DNA of 64,000 nt from Planctomycetota bacterium (GTDB lineage: Bacteria > Planctomycetota > UBA1135 > UBA2386), in NCBI GenBank assembly GCA_021776805.1, contig JAJFFD010000092.1, forward strand, positions 62,001-126,000, given 5' to 3'. Position 1 is the first letter of the stretch. The number at the start of each line of letters is the position of its first letter. Made by a program: the position numbers and the translations under genes. The notes beneath the pieces are model-generated. The model was not told the origin of the DNA, made no database searches, and was given only the letters and a program-made list of their open reading frames with translations. This document shows, piece after piece, positions 1-9,844 of the stretch.

Positions 1-111
1 ATGGAGTTGATTGCGCGACTCGCATATTGGACTGGCTGGGATGTGGCCAACGCTACTGAGCACCCGCAGGTCATTGGGAAGCACCGTGGGTGGCTCGGCG
101 CGAAGAGGTAA
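1..111 (+). CDS. possible 3' end of an upstream CDS truncated by the window edge (MELIARLAYWTGWDVANATEHPQVIGKHRGWLGAKR*)
   Basis: Frame 1 is open from base 1 to TAA at 109-111; short, no recognised family. Confidence 0.25.
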   Translation: MELIARLAYWTGWDVANATEHPQVIGKHRGWLGAKR

Positions 112-135
112 GAAAGAAATCCAAAGTGCTTCATT

Positions 136-161
136 CTTATATCAGAATGTGATGATATAAG
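136..161. promoter_or_regulatory. perfect 9-bp inverted repeat CTTATATCA-N8-TGATATAAG, candidate operator
   Basis: Read directly; lies 6 bp before the GTG start of the ArsR-family regulator and overlaps its likely ribosome-binding region. Confidence 0.65.
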
Positions 162-167
162 GATCTA

Positions 168-1130
168 GTGACTTCTCTCGCCGATCTCCAGACCACACTG
201 AAGCTCCTTTCCGAGCCGGTGCGGCTCCGCCTTCTCTCCCTCTTGTCGATGGAAGAGCTTGCTGTGCAGGAGCTTACGGCAGTGACTGGTCTGGCTCAAA
301 GCCGTGTGAGCAATCATCTTTCCCTGCTCAAGCGCGCTGGGCTCGTGTTGGACCGCCGCGAAGGCACCTGGAGTTTCCATCGTCTAGCAGGGCCTGATCA
401 CGGTGGTGGCCTATCTCGCGAGCTCTTCGAGGCTGTCCTCAAGCCCTACCTAGCCGGAGAGGAGGGCTTGGCTGATCGCCGGGCCGTGGAGGCCCTGAAA
501 GAGCAGCGTCGGGAGCGGAGCCGTCGAACCCACGATGCGCTTGCGGGTAGTTGGAGTACCGTCGGTGAGGCCTTCGCCCTTGGATCCCTTCGCAGCGAAG
601 CATTCAGCTCCCTCGTGCCGGGTCAGCTGGTCATCGCTGATCTTGGTTGTGGGGCTGGCTTTCTGACCTCGTTTTTGCTCGAGCGAGGGGCGCAGGTCAT
701 CGCCGTAGATCACTCCGAGCAAATGCTGGCAGAGGCTGGGAAGAGTCTGGAGTCAAAGCAGGTGGAGTTCCGCGCTGGAGAGATGGATCAGCTGCCTCTG
801 GCGGATGGTGAAGTCGACGCGGCTTTCGCCAATCTTGTGTGGCACCACCTGGCAGACATGGACTTGGCTGCTCAGGAGCTATCGAGAATCCTCAAGCCCG
901 GAGGTCGCGCAGTGATATCCGATCTCCTTCCGCACGAAGAAGACTGGATGCGTGAACGGATGGGTGATCTTCACCTGGGACTCGACCCGAATCGTGTCCG
1001 TAGCGCTCTTGGGCGCGCTGGCTTCGTGGAAGTGAAGCAGCAGGACTTGCTCGACAGCTATGTCGTGCAGGGGAAGACCGACAAGACCGTGCATTTACCA
1101 ATGTTTCTGGTCGCGGGTACGCGACCTTGA
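168..1130 (+). CDS. ArsR/SmtB-family winged helix fused to SAM-dependent methyltransferase
   Basis: N-terminal HTH (LLSEPVRLRLLSLLSMEELAVQELTAVTGLAQSRVSNHLSLLKRAGLV) followed by methyltransferase motif I (VIADLGCGAGFLTSFLLERG). Confidence 0.9.
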   Translation: MTSLADLQTTLKLLSEPVRLRLLSLLSMEELAVQELTAVTGLAQSRVSNHLSLLKRAGLVLDRREGTWSFHRLAGPDHGGGLSRELFEAVLKPYLAGEEGLADRRAVEALKEQRRERSRRTHDALAGSWSTVGEAFALGSLRSEAFSSLVPGQLVIADLGCGAGFLTSFLLERGAQVIAVDHSEQMLAEAGKSLESKQVEFRAGEMDQLPLADGEVDAAFANLVWHHLADMDLAAQELSRILKPGGRAVISDLLPHEEDWMRERMGDLHLGLDPNRVRSALGRAGFVEVKQQDLLDSYVVQGKTDKTVHLPMFLVAGTRP

Positions 1131-1136
1131 GACTGA

Positions 1137-2642
<1,506 letters not shown>

Positions 2643-2705
2643 TAGGCTGCTGAGCTGCGGGGCAAGTCCCCCGCTTGTCCTGGCCCGGGGCCTGTGGGTT
2701 CCGGG

Positions 2706-3803
2706 TCAGTGACCTCGGATCTTGTGCAGCGCTGCTGCTGCTCGATCTGCCAACTCTTTGTCAGGTCGCCGGGTCGCATCTTCGAGGGCGGGGAGCGCCG
2801 AGCTGGCCTTCGGTCCAAGTAGACCTAGGAGATCGATTGCTTCTCTTATGCCCGTTGCGGCCTTGTCCTCGAGCACAGCGACCAGATTTGGCACATAGGC
2901 ACTGAGATCCAGTACTTGAGTGCTCAAGGATCGCAAAGCGAAGGCGCGCTCGTCCGCGCGTCCTCTGTGCAGGAGCATGATGAGAGCGGTGTATTCAACG
3001 GTCGGTTGATCGCTGATTTCTACCAAGGCTCGTGCGGCTGCGGTTCGAACCTCAACGTCGTAACTAGCTTTGCCCCAGACGACGGTGGGTTTCCCCTGGT
3101 CTCCATCGAGAGTTACCTTCTCAGCGATGCGAATCCTTGGATGGCTTGACTCGATTGCATCACGAAGCGGCTGGATGCCGCTGCTGCTCATCTCATCGTA
3201 GTAAGCAAGCAAGTCTGCCGCCGCCTCGCGTTGATAGCTATTATCGCTGGTTAGCCGTTCAATGAGGCTGAGGGGACGGAGTTTGAAGTTGATGGCGAGG
3301 CGGGCAGCACAACGATCAGTAGCCTGAATGGCCTCCGCCCAACGTCGCGGTGGAAGCTTCTTCAGCTGTTCTTGGAGCGCTGGTGACAATCGCCAAAGAA
3401 CCGTGGCGGCTTTGTCTTGGTAGTAGGGCGCAAGGTTTCCAACTGTCTCCATGAGTTGGATGAACTCCTCCGGAGCGACTTGGTTAGCCAAGTCTCCCAG
3501 GAGAGGAATGGTTTCCCTAGCCTGCGGTCCCAGCCTAGAGATCGTCTCGAGGAGGGTTCTGACCATCGCGCGTTCGCCCGCCTTGACGCTAGCCTCCAAG
3601 CTTTCTGCGACCACTGCGACGCCCCACTTGCCGATGCGCAGGATTTCTTTCTGCGCCTTGGCGCGCGTGTTTGGGTCCCGTAGCTTGCTGACCCATTCCC
3701 GGGTCTCCGCATGGACGCGAATGGTGTCAGCAGATTGAGCTTGGCTCTGACTCCCGAAGAAGAGAGCGGTGGTTAGAAGTGCTGTAAGCTTTGTCATTCG
3801 CAA
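2706..3803 (-). CDS. exported HEAT-repeat protein
   Basis: Signal-peptide-like N-terminus (MRMTKLTALLTTALFFGSQSQAQS) and repeated helical pairs (AARALVEIS..., GLLGPKASSALPALEDA). Confidence 0.75.
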   Translation of the reverse strand: MRMTKLTALLTTALFFGSQSQAQSADTIRVHAETREWVSKLRDPNTRAKAQKEILRIGKWGVAVVAESLEASVKAGERAMVRTLLETISRLGPQARETIPLLGDLANQVAPEEFIQLMETVGNLAPYYQDKAATVLWRLSPALQEQLKKLPPRRWAEAIQATDRCAARLAINFKLRPLSLIERLTSDNSYQREAAADLLAYYDEMSSSGIQPLRDAIESSHPRIRIAEKVTLDGDQGKPTVVWGKASYDVEVRTAAARALVEISDQPTVEYTALIMLLHRGRADERAFALRSLSTQVLDLSAYVPNLVAVLEDKAATGIREAIDLLGLLGPKASSALPALEDATRRPDKELADRAAAALHKIRGH

Positions 3804-3814
3804 TTTCTCAGTAG

Positions 3815-3900
3815 TGCGGAGGGGGGGACTCGAACCCCCATGGCCTGTAAAGGCCGGCAGATTTTAAGTCTGCTGCGTCTGCCGATTCCGCCACCTCCGC
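3815..3900 (-). tRNA. tRNA-Leu (anticodon TAA), long variable arm, CCA not encoded
   Basis: Reverse complement GCGGAGGTGGCGGAATCGGCAGACGCAGCAGACTTAAAATCTGC...GGGGGTTCGAGTCCCCCCCTCCGCA folds as a class II tRNA. Confidence 0.95.
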
Positions 3901-4036
3901 AGAATATCACGTGTGGGCTTAATGGGATCAGTCCGAGGCTGTGAACGCCAGTCGATTCGTGATCGGTTGTTGAGCATTGCGCCTGGACTGCTTCAATGTC
4001 CACGCACTCCATCCAAGACTCTCCGAGGTCCATCTC

Positions 4037-5434
4037 ATGGCGAATTCCCGTATTGAAAGAGACACAATGGGCGAGGTTCAGGTCCCAGAAGGCGCCTACT
4101 ACGGTGCCCAGACTGAGCGCGCCAGACGAAATTTTCCCATCAGTGGGGTTGGGATTCCTGCGGTCGTGATTCGTTCCCTGGGCCTGATCAAGGGTGCTGC
4201 AGCCGCCGTCAACGCGGATATCGGTGGTCTGGATGCAAAGATCGCCGAGGCGATTGCCACTGCCGCCGGTGAGACAGCTGCTAACAAGCTCGATGAGCAT
4301 TTCGTGGTCGACGTATTTCAGACTGGGAGCGGAACTTCGTCCAATATGAATGCGAACGAGGTGATCGCGAACCGTGCGAGCCAGATCATGGGGCACGAGC
4401 TTGGAAGCAAGGCGGTCCACCCGAACGACCATGTGAACATGGGGCAATCGAGCAATGACGTGTTTCCGTCGGCTGTCCAGCTCGGCCTGAGCCTACTGGT
4501 CAAGGGACAGATGCTGCCCGCAATGGAGAGACTTGCCGGTAGTCTGCACGATCTGGCCGATCGAAACTTCGAGTCGGTGAAGACTGGGCGTACGCATCTC
4601 ATGGATGCGATGCCAATTCGCTATGGGCAGGAGTTCCGTGGCTATGCGCAGCAGGTTGAGCTTGGCGCCAGAAGAATCGAGACAGCCCTCACTGATCTCG
4701 CGGAATTGCCCCTGGGGGGAACTGCTGTCGGAACTGGGGTCAATGCTCAGGCAGGCTTTGCCGACGCCGTATGCAAACTGTTAGACAAGGAGCTAGAGCT
4801 TGGTTTGCGCGAGACGGCTCGTCATTTCCAAGCGCAAAGTAGTTTGGACGCCGTCGTTGCCATGAGTGGCGCTTGCCGCGGATTCGCTACAGCGCTCTAC
4901 AAGATTGCCAATGATATCCGCTGGATGTCCTCAGGACCCCTGACGGGTTTGGGAGAACTTGCCATCCCAGCTGTGCAACCGGGCAGCTCAATCATGCCGG
5001 CCAAGGTAAATCCGGTGATTTGCGAGTCGGTGCTCATGCTCTGTGGCCAAGTGTTCGCCAACGATTCAGCAGTGGCTTTTGGCAACAGCCAAGGGCAGTT
5101 CGAACTCAATACAATGATGCCTTTCATGGCACGGAATTCCGTCGAGTCTGTGAACCTGCTGGCGAATGGCTGCAACATGTTCAGAGAGAACTGCCTCGAG
5201 GGAATGGAGGTGACCGTCGAGGGTGCCAAGCAAGTGCACCGCAACCCGATCTTGGCGACTGCACTGAACAGAGCAGTGGGTTACGAAGTCGCGGCCAAGA
5301 TTGCCAAGGAGTCGGCGGCAAGCGGTCGAAGCGTCAAGGAGGTGGCTCTCGAACTCACCGATCTAGGTGCCAGCGAACTAGATGGACTACTCGACCCCGG
5401 GGGGCTCTGTGGTCAGATGGGTCGGCGACGATAG
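4037..5434 (+). CDS. fumC: class II fumarate hydratase
   Basis: Signature GSSIMPAKVNPV, plus GSGTSSNMNANEV and VHPNDHVNMGQSSND; ORF opens at 3977, likely start ATG 4037. Confidence 0.97.
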   Translation: MANSRIERDTMGEVQVPEGAYYGAQTERARRNFPISGVGIPAVVIRSLGLIKGAAAAVNADIGGLDAKIAEAIATAAGETAANKLDEHFVVDVFQTGSGTSSNMNANEVIANRASQIMGHELGSKAVHPNDHVNMGQSSNDVFPSAVQLGLSLLVKGQMLPAMERLAGSLHDLADRNFESVKTGRTHLMDAMPIRYGQEFRGYAQQVELGARRIETALTDLAELPLGGTAVGTGVNAQAGFADAVCKLLDKELELGLRETARHFQAQSSLDAVVAMSGACRGFATALYKIANDIRWMSSGPLTGLGELAIPAVQPGSSIMPAKVNPVICESVLMLCGQVFANDSAVAFGNSQGQFELNTMMPFMARNSVESVNLLANGCNMFRENCLEGMEVTVEGAKQVHRNPILATALNRAVGYEVAAKIAKESAASGRSVKEVALELTDLGASELDGLLDPGGLCGQMGRRR

Positions 5435-5449
5435 CGATCGAGGATTGGC

Positions 5450-5650
5450 CTAACCTTCCCCCGAGGGTGCCAGGGACTCGCTGTCTGGCTTGGGGTTGAG
5501 CTTGCCACTCACAGCCATGAAGATTGCCTTGGCCACAACGTAGGGCAGGTACAGAACCGTAACGACCAGGATGGATCCAATGATGATCACGGTCATCAGA
5601 ATCGCGAACACCAGGTAACTGAGAATGCGAGGAATCATGAGCTGGGCCAC
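5450..5650 (-). CDS. small membrane protein
   Basis: 66 aa with strong hydrophobic segment ILSYLVFAILMTVIIIGSILVVTVLYLPYVV; compact gap to neighbours. Confidence 0.5.
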   Translation of the reverse strand: MAQLMIPRILSYLVFAILMTVIIIGSILVVTVLYLPYVVAKAIFMAVSGKLNPKPDSESLAPSGEG

Positions 5651-5695
5651 TAGGAGTATATTCCAGCATCGTCTTGACTGCTCGAAGACAGGGAT

Positions 5696-6259
5696 ATGAC
5701 CATGACGAGGGAAAGTAGGCGTGTCTTGGTCCTCCTGGCGCAGGGTGCCGAGGAGATGGAGGTGGTCATCGTAGTCGACCTACTAAGGCGGGCGGGTATC
5801 GAGGTCGTCCTTGCCGGCCTCGATGGGGATGGAGTGGTCGAGTGCAGCCGGCAGCTACGCCTCCTACCTGATGTCTCATTGGACGCTGCCCAGGGTGTAT
5901 TCGATCTCCTGGTGCTTCCTGGTGGTATGGGAGGAAGTGAGCGGCTCGCATCCGATCCGCGGGTGGGGGATCTCCTCCGGGCCCAATTCGCTGCGGGACG
6001 TGATGTGGCGGCCATCTGTGCCGCCCCGAAAGTCTTGGTTGCACATGGACTGGGTGAAGGTCGCGCGATGACGAGCCATCCGGCAGTTCGGACGGAAGTT
6101 GCGGGGCATGCGGAGTACAGCGAAAGCGCAGTGGTTGAGGACGGGCTCTTTGTGACCAGTCGTGGTCCGGGGACTGCATTCGAGTTCGCGCTTACGATGA
6201 TCCGGAGACTCCTGGGCGATGCGAAATCCAAGGCAGTTCAGGACCAGCTGATTCTCTGA
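5696..6259 (+). CDS. DJ-1/PfpI family protein
   Basis: VLLAQGAEEMEVVIVVDLLRRAGIEV, nucleophile elbow VAAICAAPKVL, TSHPAV. Confidence 0.88.
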   Translation: MTMTRESRRVLVLLAQGAEEMEVVIVVDLLRRAGIEVVLAGLDGDGVVECSRQLRLLPDVSLDAAQGVFDLLVLPGGMGGSERLASDPRVGDLLRAQFAAGRDVAAICAAPKVLVAHGLGEGRAMTSHPAVRTEVAGHAEYSESAVVEDGLFVTSRGPGTAFEFALTMIRRLLGDAKSKAVQDQLIL

Positions 6260-6322
6260 GCTCACGCTCTGTCTGGCGCAAGTCCAGCCGCATAGTTCTC
6301 CATACTGGTCTCCGCGCTGACC

Positions 6323-6727
6323 TTATCGCTCGGCTAAGTCGAAGCGGACAACGGCGATTCCGGTTTGGCCGCCGGGTGCCAGCTTCTCCGGGCTGCGTGG
6401 GCCATCGCTCGTAACGATGACGAAGTCACCTTCCTTGGCGAGAGGAATCTTGATGCGTGCGTGGTCGAGAATGCCATCCTCATCGAGGTCGGTGAGAGCA
6501 AAGGGGATGGGATCCCGTCCCTCGACATAGAACGTCAGCCGGTCAATTGCGAAGTCGTCGAAGCCTGCGGCCAGATCTTCGAGAGGGAGGTCGATCACGG
6601 CCAGTGGGGAGTCCTGATCGCCGCGGTTCTCGATCGGGATCCGGAGGTAGCCATAGCTGGCCGGGATGCAGGCCTGCAGGCTGAGCATCACCGCCAAGAT
6701 CGAATTCTGCTTTAGCGATGAGATCAC
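6323..6727 (-). CDS. putative lipoprotein
   Basis: With GTG start at 6727 the protein begins MISSLKQNSILAVMLSLQAC (lipobox-like LQAC); the longer ORF start at 6769 would run into the tRNA-Cys gene. Confidence 0.5.
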   Translation of the reverse strand: MISSLKQNSILAVMLSLQACIPASYGYLRIPIENRGDQDSPLAVIDLPLEDLAAGFDDFAIDRLTFYVEGRDPIPFALTDLDEDGILDHARIKIPLAKEGDFVIVTSDGPRSPEKLAPGGQTGIAVVRFDLAER

Positions 6728-6735
6728 GCTGTAAA

Positions 6736-6809
6736 TGGAGGTGGCGGCCGGATTCGAACCGGCGTTCACGGATTTGCAATCCGTTGCCTAACCACTTGGC
6801 TACGCCACC
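6736..6809 (-). tRNA. tRNA-Cys (anticodon GCA), CCA encoded
   Basis: Reverse complement GGTGGCGTAGCCAAGTGGTTAGGCAACGGATTGCAAATCCGT...CGGTTCGAATCCGGCCGCCACCTCCA. Confidence 0.95.
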
Positions 6810-6982
6810 AGGAGCCTCCTGAGGGCGGAGAACCCTAGCGAGGCGATGTCCCCGGATCAAGACTGGGGGTGCAATCCGTTCCTCATGAGAGGTTTAGGAA
6901 TGACCTTTCCCCGGGGACGGGAAGCCCTAGCCTGTAGGGTTCCCGGCAACTTCGCCGGAGTCCCCCCTGAGTACAGAGCTTA

Positions 6983-7234
6983 GTGAAGAAGAATATCTAC
7001 TTCGAATTCGCCCAGGAGCTGGTGGAGCAACCCTTGCTTTACCAGCTGAACCGCAAGTTTGACGTGATCATCAATATCCGCGGAGCCTCGGTCTCCGAGG
7101 GTGGCGGGTTTCTGGCCCTCGAGCTGGAGGGTGAAGATGCGGAGATCTCCGAGGTCCTCAAGTTTTTGGATAACCGTGGTGTCACCGTGGCCGACGGTTT
7201 GGGCGAAGAGGGCTCGACGGAGCCAGCCTCGTAG
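6983..7234 (+). CDS. stand-alone NIL-domain protein
   Basis: 83 aa KKNIYFEFAQELVEQPLLYQLNRKFDVIINIRGASVSEGGGFLALELEGEDAEISEVLKFLDNRGVTV matches the NIL domain pattern. Confidence 0.75.
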   Translation: MKKNIYFEFAQELVEQPLLYQLNRKFDVIINIRGASVSEGGGFLALELEGEDAEISEVLKFLDNRGVTVADGLGEEGSTEPAS

Positions 7235-7266
7235 CTGACCTGGAACTGGGGAGAAGGACTGGGGAG

Positions 7267-7290
7267 AAGGCGTTGGGCGCCCAACCCCTT
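7267..7290. terminator. palindromic hairpin between convergent genes, possible bidirectional terminator
   Basis: AAGG-C-GTTGGGC|GCCCAAC-C-CCTT; perfect 14-bp core at 7272-7285. Confidence 0.4.
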
Positions 7291-8515
7291 ACTTGCCCCG
7301 CTTCTCCATCAGGCCGTCCCATTTCTCGGCGTCGCTGTAGTGCGATACGAAGGTGACCCAGACCTTGACGATGCGAGCATTCCAGTCAGCAGTCTCGAGA
7401 GGAACCTCTTCGCCAATGTTGACCGGCCTGAAAGGGACGTTCGCACCCTTGGTGGTCGTCTCCATGAACTTGTTGAGCTCCCAGGCATCCATGGAGTCGA
7501 AGCTATCCATGTAGTCCTTCTCACGTAGGGCGTTGAAGATCGCTGCCAGGGGCTTGTACCCAAGGGCCTCGAGTTTCTTCTTGGCATCAATCCCGGCGCG
7601 ACCGCCATCGGCCAGGTCGCTGATCAGGTCCTCAATTACGGCCTTTTCTTCGTCGCTGACGTCTGCCGGCCAGGGCATGGGTTCGAGTTCCGTCTTTGGG
7701 TTGAAGACCTGCGAGGGGTCAGTGATCGGCTCGCCCTTCTTGCGGGCAGGCTTGCTGTCCTTGGCAGGCTCCTTGGATTCGTTGGCAGCTGCCTCGGCTG
7801 CGGCAGGATCAGCACCCTTCTCATCGCCAGCGGCTTCGACGGGTTGCCCTGCTGCGGGAGTCTCGCCGGCGGGGGTTTCCGTTCCGGTCGTTTGCTTGCC
7901 TTCCTCGATCTGGGTGGCCTGTTCTGCGTTTGCCTGCCCTTCACCGGCAGTTGCGATTTTTTCTTCCGCAGGTGCATCGTCGCCACCCATGAAGAAGATC
8001 ACGCCGACAACGGCCGCGGCTAGCACAAGGACGCCGCCGCCAATGAGCATTCCCTTGTTGCCCTTCTTGTCTTCAGCCACGGCGCGACCGCGGCGGCTGC
8101 TGCCTCCGCGACTACTACTGCGTTTGCTGGCACCGCCTGAGCTGGCACTGCCTGAGCTGGCGCGCCGAGGGCGAGATACTGGCTTGGAGTCCGCCTCTTC
8201 GGGCTCTTCAGAGGCTTCCGCCCTGCGGCTGCTGCGAGTCGGCCGTGTTGGCGAATCGGAGCTCTTGGTGGTTCTGGACCTGCGGGGCGACGCTGGTCGG
8301 GCTGCGGCAGGCTTAGCAGTCGCCGGCTTGGCCGCGGCAGGCTTGGCAGCTGCGGGCTTTTCTTCGCCGGCATCTGCTGTGGCCTCGGTCGCTCGCTGTG
8401 CGGCGACGTCGATCACAGTGCCACATGCTTTGCACTTGGCGCGGTTACCTTTGAAGGTTTCAGGGATGCGATACTTCGCACCGCAATTGGTGCATACGAT
8501 CTGCGTGGCGGCCAT
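7289..8515 (-). CDS. Zn-ribbon, low-complexity linker, single-TM protein with HEAT-like C-terminus
   Basis: CTNCGAKYRIPETFKGNRAKCKACG, Ala/Pro/Ser/Arg-rich linker, TM GMLIGGGVLVLAAAVVGVIFFMGG. Confidence 0.75.
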   Translation of the reverse strand: MAATQIVCTNCGAKYRIPETFKGNRAKCKACGTVIDVAAQRATEATADAGEEKPAAAKPAAAKPATAKPAAARPASPRRSRTTKSSDSPTRPTRSSRRAEASEEPEEADSKPVSRPRRASSGSASSGGASKRSSSRGGSSRRGRAVAEDKKGNKGMLIGGGVLVLAAAVVGVIFFMGGDDAPAEEKIATAGEGQANAEQATQIEEGKQTTGTETPAGETPAAGQPVEAAGDEKGADPAAAEAAANESKEPAKDSKPARKKGEPITDPSQVFNPKTELEPMPWPADVSDEEKAVIEDLISDLADGGRAGIDAKKKLEALGYKPLAAIFNALREKDYMDSFDSMDAWELNKFMETTTKGANVPFRPVNIGEEVPLETADWNARIVKVWVTFVSHYSDAEKWDGLMEKRGK

Positions 8516-8559
8516 GGGACTTTCCGTGGGGGTACTGGCTTGAGGGACGGCGGAGAATT

Positions 8560-9798
8560 CTACCGCTTCCTGGATCTCCCGCCTCTCCTTTGTTTACCCA
8601 CATCTACGACTCCTTCCTCGGCCTCTCGGGCGGCCTTCAGGGCGCTGTCGATGGGCTTGTCGTAGTTGTTGGTCCACCAACCAAACCACTGCTCGAGAGC
8701 AAGCTGTCGGGACTCGTTGGTGGCACCGCTGAAGGCATCATTGTGGACCGCAGAGGGATTAAAGCCGAAACGACGGCCGGTCATGGCCTCGAGTGTCGCC
8801 GTGATTCTCCGGAGGCGGATGAGGTTCTCCTGCGACGACATGTCGATCTCGTAAAGTGCGTTCAACAGCCGTGGCACTGCGGGCTTACCGATCTCGAGGA
8901 TTTCGGTTTTTGCGTCACGAAACGACCGGGCAGGAGCCTCTACCTCGATCAAGCTCAGGATAAGTCCGTCGATTCGTATCCTCAGCTCGGGATCCGTTTC
9001 TTCCAGGTGGCCAAGGGGCTTTGGTGCAGCGATGACGGCTTTGCTCGCCTCGCCGCCAAACTCAACGTCGATCGTCTTGGCTGCACCCAACTCAGCGAGG
9101 GGTGAGTGGATCTTCTTTTGTCGTATCTTGGCTGGCATTCGCAGAATCGACCAGCGCGTTACTTTGGGTACCTCGCTGAGTACCTGAAAACTCACGGCGA
9201 TCTCCATTCTGTCCGTGAATCGATCTTCATACTCAGGCTTGGGAACCATGTAGAGCATGACGGTACCCCGATCCGAGCTCGCCATCGCTTGATTGCGATC
9301 CTGGATTTCAGCTGAAGTGATTTCGAATTGGCGAAACCAGCTCGTCTCGTCATGCTCGATTATGAGTTTCAGGATCTCCCCTGATCCTGTGCTCAAGTAG
9401 TCCGTGCCGGGATTCAAGTAATTATTGAGAGTGGCCAGGTCGCTGTGCCGCTCCAACTTGTTGAGATCACCGCTGGCAATGGATTCAGCCCAGGTGACTA
9501 CAGCGCTCACCCTGATATTGTCCATGCCCGTCGGCAGTCGGACTGGCGCCTGGCTCGGGGTGGCGCCGACTTCCTCACCTTGACGAAGCAAGATGAGCAG
9601 GAGGACGGCGAGGCTGGCCAGAATGGTGGTCCCTGCGATGGCACCAGCGTGACTTTGTTTGCGGGGAAGTGTTCTCTTCTGGACTCGGGATCCAGGCCTC
9701 GGTCTGCGAGCACTCCGGCGTCTTGTAGGCATTTCAGCGGGCTGCTCGCCCTGGTCGGATTGGGCATAGAACGCAGCATCCCGACTATCCAGTATCAC
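8560..9798 (-). CDS. single-TM protein with HEAT-like C-terminal module
   Basis: Basic N-terminus, TM AGTTILASLAVLLLILL, C-terminal LEAMTGRRFGFN...ALEQWFGWWTNNYDK. Confidence 0.7.
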   Translation of the reverse strand: MILDSRDAAFYAQSDQGEQPAEMPTRRRSARRPRPGSRVQKRTLPRKQSHAGAIAGTTILASLAVLLLILLRQGEEVGATPSQAPVRLPTGMDNIRVSAVVTWAESIASGDLNKLERHSDLATLNNYLNPGTDYLSTGSGEILKLIIEHDETSWFRQFEITSAEIQDRNQAMASSDRGTVMLYMVPKPEYEDRFTDRMEIAVSFQVLSEVPKVTRWSILRMPAKIRQKKIHSPLAELGAAKTIDVEFGGEASKAVIAAPKPLGHLEETDPELRIRIDGLILSLIEVEAPARSFRDAKTEILEIGKPAVPRLLNALYEIDMSSQENLIRLRRITATLEAMTGRRFGFNPSAVHNDAFSGATNESRQLALEQWFGWWTNNYDKPIDSALKAAREAEEGVVDVGKQRRGGRSRKR

Positions 9799-9828
9799 TC
9801 GGCCTTGTCAACCATGGCAGCTGGCCGG

Positions 9829-9844
9829 ACCATGGATCCATGGT
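9829..9844. promoter_or_regulatory. 16-bp perfect palindrome ACCATGGATCCATGGT overlapping the uvrB start codon
   Basis: Read directly in the 41-bp divergent gap. Confidence 0.4.

Noticed and set aside
3794-4447. 217-aa minus-strand ORF
   Set aside because: Runs through the tRNA-Leu gene and antisense to fumC
7533-8543. 336-aa plus-strand ORF
   Set aside because: Antisense to the Zn-ribbon/TM protein; Ser/Ala/Pro/Arg composition typical of a shadow ORF
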